A DNA stretch of 22,862 bases from Plakobranchus ocellatus (lineage: Eukaryota > Mollusca > Gastropoda > Plakobranchidae), in NCBI GenBank assembly GCA_019648995.1, contig BLXT01002730.1, forward strand, positions 986,116-1,008,977, read 5' to 3'. The first letter of the stretch is position 1. Each line of letters opens with the position of its first letter. The notes beneath the pieces were generated by a model. That model saw only the letters and a list, made by a program, of their open reading frames with translations. It did not search any database and had not been told where the DNA came from. Shown here piece after piece: positions 19,501 through 22,862 of the stretch. The position numbers were made by a program, and so were the translations under genes.

Positions 19501-20914
19501 ATATAAAAAACAAACAACCAATTTGAAAGTAAATTTGTATAGAAATTGTATATTTTACCATAATAACAATGATAATAAGTGTACTGCATCTTCTATACCT
19601 TCCTTTTTAACTTATTGCACAGCTGTTTGGCCATAATCAAGTGTCTGTGTTAGATGGAGGATTGAAACAGTGGATTAAAGATGGCAATGATGTCACAACT
19701 GAAACATCTGAAGTTGAGGTGCTCATTATTTCCCACTTATTGTATGGCAATTTTTTTTCTATGGTTTTTTGTTTAAGACGCTGAGAAAGAATTTGCATGT
19801 GTATAATGATCATTTATCTTCAGATTAGCAACTGGCAGGGTAATTGTAAGAAAGAACTATTAAAGCTTATAGACTATGACTACTCACCCAATAATGATAT
19901 TTGCATGACTGTCATTTTTGTCTGTGACTTTATTTCTGAAATTTCCAATAACCTTTTCAAAGTGTGTTTGGCTATTATGTAGCATAATGCATTTTTTTTT
20001 TTATCGTGTACAATGCAACTTTGCTAACTTCTAAAATGTTTTGTACCCTAAAATTGGTCCAAATATTTTGAAAGCATTTCATGATAAACAAAACATTTTT
20101 AGCATTCCTGCTACACTCCAGTCAAAATGGGAAATGATTGAAGCAGACACACTTGTTTTCCATCCTAATATTGCTTACCCTTACAAGAAGGTGACATGGC
20201 TGGAAGAGAGATTGTGTGTGTTTGTGTGGCTGCTTTTGTGCTGTGATTTGCATGTCTAATGTGTGGAGTTGGTCATTGGCCACATTTGGTATGCCTAGTT
20301 TTCCTGCAGTGAATAGAACCGTAGGCAAACAAAATAGAGTGGAAGGGAGGTTGTAGAGTTGTAATGTGGCAGCAAATGCTTTGTGATTTGTGAAGATTTT
20401 GGCCTGTATGCTACATGACACTTCATATGTACGTAAAGTTCTTTTGGTGTTGAAGATTGCAGGAGAGAGAGGGAGGAAAGAGTAATGATTCAAGACTAGT
20501 TATGACTTTCCAATTGTCCAATCACATGTCCCCTTCTTCAGGATGCAATAGATCTTGGTGTTTTACCACATGTTTTGGTTTCACTAGATCTGGATCTCTC
20601 ACTTATATTTATTTACTAGTCGTAATGATCTTTTCTTTTCATAACTTGAATCAACTCTACAATAGTGGCATCTTAAATATGTAACCCTCTGGAATATAAT
20701 GAATTAAATTCATACTCTTTCTTGTTGCGTAATTAGTGATTCTGCTTGATTAATCTTATTAATAATAATCATTATCATACTTTTCCTTTACAGCCAGGAG
20801 TATTCAATGCACAATTTCAACCTCATCTGATTAGAGATCATATGTCTATGGTGAAAAATATAGATACAGGTGTTGAGCAAGTCATTGATGCAAGAAAGGC
20901 ACAGACTTATCTAG
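16412..20914 (+). CDS. MPST/TST-type sulfurtransferase, first four exons (3' partial)
   Basis: Exons 16412-16590, 17111-17315, 19623-19718 and 20794-20914 join in frame to about 200 residues. They align end to end with the first two thirds of animal 3-mercaptopyruvate/thiosulfate sulfurtransferases (about 290-300 residues). Visible landmarks are ALVTSAWL and LRILDSSW (start of rhodanese domain 1), QGHIPTAIFFDL, FFKEYVQGLGISNDTHIIVYD, FGHNQVSVLDGGLKQW, the linker PGVFNAQFQ, and VIDARKAQTYLG (start of domain 2, with the family Asp-x-Arg). Such enzymes move sulfur from mercaptopyruvate or thiosulfate to thiols or cyanide through a persulfide on a domain-2 cysteine. That cysteine loop lies past the window, so MPST and TST cannot be told apart. 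No mitochondrial presequence is evident, but an upstream exon cannot be excluded because the frame stays open for at least ten codons before ATG 16412 (LRAFITLKQ-M). Confidence 0.85.
16591..17110 (+). other. Intron 1 (520 bp)
   Basis: GTAGGT...TTTCTTAG borders. Contains a 24-base T run at 16743-16766 and further T-runs near 17030-17042 and 17085-17095, the last serving as polypyrimidine tract. No other feature is seen. Confidence 0.8.
17111..17315 (+). CDS. Sulfurtransferase exon 2
   Basis: 205 nt. It completes the split codon (CA+A = Gln) and gives GHIPTAIFFDLRTVC, the insertion loop with YPIPDSNFFKEYVQGLGIS, then NDTHIIVYD and FRIWFLFR. Ends AGG|GTAGGT, phase 0. Relative to vertebrate relatives, the segment after VYD (RLNTYRPSFRIWFLF) is divergent where the family usually has a small-residue-rich stretch followed by Arg-Val-Trp-Trp. 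The two Phe/Trp positions and the final FR are kept. Confidence 0.88.
17316..19622 (+). other. Intron 2 (2307 bp) hosting a Tigger-like element
   Basis: GTAGGT at the donor and TTATTGCACAG at the acceptor. Contains the 835-bp inverted-repeat element at 17400-18234 and T-runs near 18655-18674 and 19073-19093. No coding exon is needed between exons 2 and 3, because FLFR and LFGH join exactly as in the family. Confidence 0.8.
17400..18234. mobile_element. Non-autonomous pogo/Tigger-like element in intron 2
   Basis: The left end reads CAGTGGAACACGTTTAAACC and the right end, reverse-complemented, CAGTAGACCACACCTAAACC. Over the first 24 bases, 19 match, including CAGT at the tip and TAAACCGAAA inside. 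Each end is bordered by TA (17398-17399 and 18235-18236), the target duplication of Tc1/mariner/pogo elements. CAGT tips with a TAAACCGA-type body are typical of Tigger families. Subterminal GGTTTA words repeat near 18117-18190. No transposase is encoded, so the element would depend on an enzyme supplied in trans. Imperfect arms suggest some age. It does not disturb the exon borders. Confidence 0.8.
19623..19718 (+). CDS. Sulfurtransferase exon 3
   Basis: 96 nt, 32 codons, phase 0 at both ends. Encodes LFGHNQVSVLDGGLKQWIKD and then a polar linker ending TSEVE. The FGH...VSVLDGGLxxW motif is the hallmark that closes rhodanese domain 1. The donor GAG|GTGCTC is weaker than the others, but the join to exon 4 (SEVE-PGVFNAQFQ) matches the family's domain linker. 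Confidence 0.88.
19719..20793 (+). other. Intron 3 (1075 bp)
   Basis: GTGCTC...TTTCCTTTACAG. No repeat family or RNA gene is recognised. An open frame at about 20041-20189 ending in AAG|GTGACA looks protein-like, but its phase does not fit between exons 3 and 4 and the family alignment has no gap there. Confidence 0.75.
20794..20914 (+). CDS. Sulfurtransferase exon 4
   Basis: 121 nt, 40 codons plus one base. Encodes the inter-domain linker and the start of rhodanese domain 2: PGVFNAQFQPHLIRD, then GVEQVIDARKAQTYL. The acceptor is strong (TTTTCCTTTACAG). The donor is CTAG|GTGAAG, phase 1. Reading through instead adds GEVGTKMC and a stop at 20938-20940, which would give a protein without the catalytic domain-2 loop. 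Splicing at 20914 is preferred because the family continues with a Gly and an acidic/proline loop here. Confidence 0.85.
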
Positions 20915-21449
20915 GTGAAGTTGGAACAAAAATGTGTTAGTACAAAAAAAAACCTAAAGTTAATAAAGTCGTAGTTCCAGAGGCTTTCCTCTAAAAGCTT
21001 TTACAAAGACAATGTACCTTTTTCTTGTAAGCTGAATTACCAACACTATCAAAACTAGTAGTTCCAATCTTAAACCTTGAAGTCCTCGAATATGTGTGAA
21101 GACATACTGTGTGCTGAAGAGGATGTAGGGTGAATAAAGAGTATTATTTCCCTTAAGTTAGTATTGGGTCTGAATACTATCCTTAGGGTGTACATAATAT
21201 GGCTTGGGTTACTTTTGCACCCAAGGGCAGCACATTTTTTTAAACTAAAAGTAAATGATAACCCTGTCCTGAAGATCGATGACCTAGGAATCTTGGCCTC
21301 AGTCTATTAAAAAGGTATAAAAATAAATAAAGCTTGAAAAGGCCAGATTTAAGTTGCTCTTAAAAAAGCTGTCTCACTTAAATACAGAATCTTCATCCAG
21401 TTTTAGGAAAAGAAGTGTTTGAATGATGTCTGGTGGAAGACACCTGGTT
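20915..21449 (+). other. Start of intron 4
   Basis: Begins GTGAAG. No exon encoding the rest of domain 2 (the GHIPGA-like loop or the active-site Cys loop) was found on the + strand between 20941 and 22862, so the intron runs at least 1.9 kb and out of the window. AATAAA words at about 21134 and 21325 are not backed by other evidence of gene ends. Confidence 0.6.
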
Positions 21450-22775
21450 TCAAATGTATTTGGTAACTGTCTCAAATTTAGTTTTGGAGCTCAGTACTTC
21501 AATTTCTTTAAAAGGGAAGATCATGTTAAAACTAACTACTAGTTCTGCTGATGATATCATCTTTTGTTCAACATCGTCGGTGCTCTCTGTATTGATGTCA
21601 TATACTTTAAGCAGTGAACACTGTCTCTCTGCCACAAATTCAACATTCTTTCCATCTGTCAATTTTCTAGTTGTAGGGAGATGATTGTCTAGGTTGACCA
21701 TTTCATTGAATAGCTCAGCATCCATGTTGCAAAAGCAGAGAGCTCATCTTCTGTGCTTTCTTGTTCCAGGACAACTATATTTTGAGATCTTACTTTTCAA
21801 AAACAAATTACAACTGTTGTTGAAATTTTGGGGTCCAGGCATCAACCAGAAGATAGATTGCCCTCATGACATCGATGCCTTGCATCTTGTAGGCGGCCTT
21901 TTTTCCTTGCATTAGCGTCTAGCTCTGCAATTATAATTAGCTAAGGGCAGATCAATAGTGACACTCGAGGCTTCCATCTATTTCATGATCAAAAGCTGTT
22001 CTTTTAAGTGGAAGAAATGCTTGCCATATATGTAAGATCAGGTATGTGGACAATCTGCAGTTGTCCACCAGAAGTAGATTCACTTTGTAGCCTCAGCATT
22101 TAGTCCCATGCTTGAGGATTAGCTTTAAAGATGTCCTAAGAATTCAAGCTCTGGCTGAGTGCCTGTAAACCACAGGGAGTTCACTGAGGTTGCCTGGGAA
22201 TCCTTGTAGTTCCTTGCTTATGCCATTGACAAGGAGTTTCTTCTTACCTATGCTGGCATGTTAATGCAAACTTAACTACAACTGTCAAATTGTCCTTTTG
22301 CTTGTTTTTTTCCCCGCCAATTAGCTCCTCACCTTTATATGTGCCGGTTATGTTAGTGTGATCAGAATATCCTGTGAAGAATAACCCACTCTTATATATG
22401 CATTGAAATTATCATCCGAGGAATATTCTGACAGCAGTTCCTTTAGCTTTATTGCCTGCCAATGCTCAGCAGCAACAAAGCTTGTAGATTGCTTCTCTTT
22501 GTGTCCATGTTTGTAGCTTAAATTATGATGTTGTTTAAATAATTTTTTTAAACCATTTTAAGTTTCAAAATTATTTTCCTCTGCACTGTAAACTATTGAA
22601 TTTAACTTTTCAACATAGTGGAGTTGACTTGGGCTTTTAGCTTCTATCAGACATTTACAAAGATGGTCACATCCTGCATATGCCTTGTTTTTCCACAATC
22701 TTGATATGGCACTGTGTGAAACATTGTGTTCTTTCACTTTTTCTGGAAAATTTAGAGTTTGGACTCCAATGAGAG
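21450..22775 (-). pseudogene. Pogo/Tigger-type transposase relic, antisense in intron 4
   Basis: Combining minus frames gives Tigger transposase parts in order. At about 22727-22690 is a helix-turn-helix remnant (EHNVSHSAISRLWKNK). About 22555-22440 carries the CENP-B-type DNA-binding tail (KKLFKQHHNLSYK, then WQAIKLKELLSEYSSDD). At about 22405-22360 is FNA...GLFF, where the family's Asp-Glu-Thr between these words is mutated. About 22340-22290 holds TYKGEELIGGEKNKQKDNLT. About 22230-22165 holds KLLVNGISKELQGF and LPVVYR. At about 22068 is LLLVDNC, the second catalytic Asp. About 21875-21830 holds MQGIDVMRAIYLLVDAW, and 21725-21450 holds the acidic tail (FNEMVNLDNHLPTTRKLTD, MISSAELV). Many stops and frameshifts make it inactive. 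Its N-terminus is incomplete. Confidence 0.8.
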
Positions 22776-22817
22776 AAAAATGACTGACAATGCAATAAGT
22801 CAAAAATAATTTATATA

Positions 22818-22862
22818 CAGTCAACTTCACTTGAGTCGACTTCGTGTGACTCGATTTTCTTT
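22818..22862. mobile_element. Terminal repeat of another Tigger-like element (runs off window)
   Basis: TA (22816-22817) is followed by CAGTCAACTTCACTTGAGTC, a CAGT tip like the intron-2 element and like Tigger families in general. The tip points rightward, so the element body lies beyond the window. It lies just upstream of the antisense transposase remnant, whose first part is missing, so this insertion may have truncated it. The partner end cannot be seen. Confidence 0.45.

Noticed and set aside
20041..20189. Possible extra exon of the sulfurtransferase, ending AAG|GTGACA
   Set aside because: The phase-0 reading required by exons 3 and 4 hits a stop, and family alignment joins exons 3 and 4 without a gap.
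1..22862. CRISPR array, prokaryotic operon or defence island
   Set aside because: No spaced direct repeats of CRISPR type, and the splice sites, microsatellites and eukaryotic transposons show animal nuclear DNA.

Overview
This is eukaryotic, almost certainly animal, nuclear DNA. It is AT-rich, has introns with GT...AG borders and polypyrimidine tracts, long homopolymers, CT/CA/TA/GTA microsatellites and several decayed DNA transposons. Frequent AGATCT palindromes and TAGGCCTA-type words suggest a marine or freshwater invertebrate, perhaps a gastropod mollusc. That placement is an impression from base words, not proof. A 24-N assembly gap lies inside a poly-G tract at 11957-11980, and the window itself opens on poly-G.

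Only two host genes can be supported. (1) At the far left, positions 21-412 on the + strand carry what look like the last short coding exons of an unidentified gene, ending at a TAA at 410-412. (2) From 16412 to 20914 on the + strand are the first four coding exons of a two-domain rhodanese-family sulfurtransferase (mercaptopyruvate or thiosulfate sulfurtransferase, MPST/TST type). They encode about 200 residues, roughly two thirds of the protein. The exons carrying the catalytic cysteine loop must lie beyond the right edge.

The rest is intergenic or intronic and is dominated by mobile-element remains. From left to right: a gene-free AT-rich stretch (413-6371); a T25/G11 tract (6372-6407); a possible minus-strand tRNA-derived SINE (about 6780-7025); a broken minus-strand integrase gene of the KRBA2/SCAND3 (Ginger2-like) type (7373-8751); compound CA/TA and GTA microsatellites (9015-9431); a stretch rich in AGATCT palindromes (9.6-12.6 kb); a compact 299-bp inverted-repeat element with 40-bp perfect arms and a 9-bp target duplication (12971-13269); and CT microsatellites upstream of the sulfurtransferase gene. 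Within that gene, intron 2 holds an 835-bp non-autonomous pogo/Tigger-like element flanked by TA (17400-18234). Intron 4 holds an antisense, heavily mutated pogo/Tigger transposase gene (about 21450-22775) and, at the window edge, the terminal repeat of another Tigger-like element (22818 onward).

There is no operon-like organisation or defence system here. The main interest lies in the DNA-transposon remains, particularly the MULE-like inverted-repeat element, the Ginger2/KRBA2-like integrase relic with flanking palindromic repeats, and repeated Tigger-type insertion into one metabolic gene.
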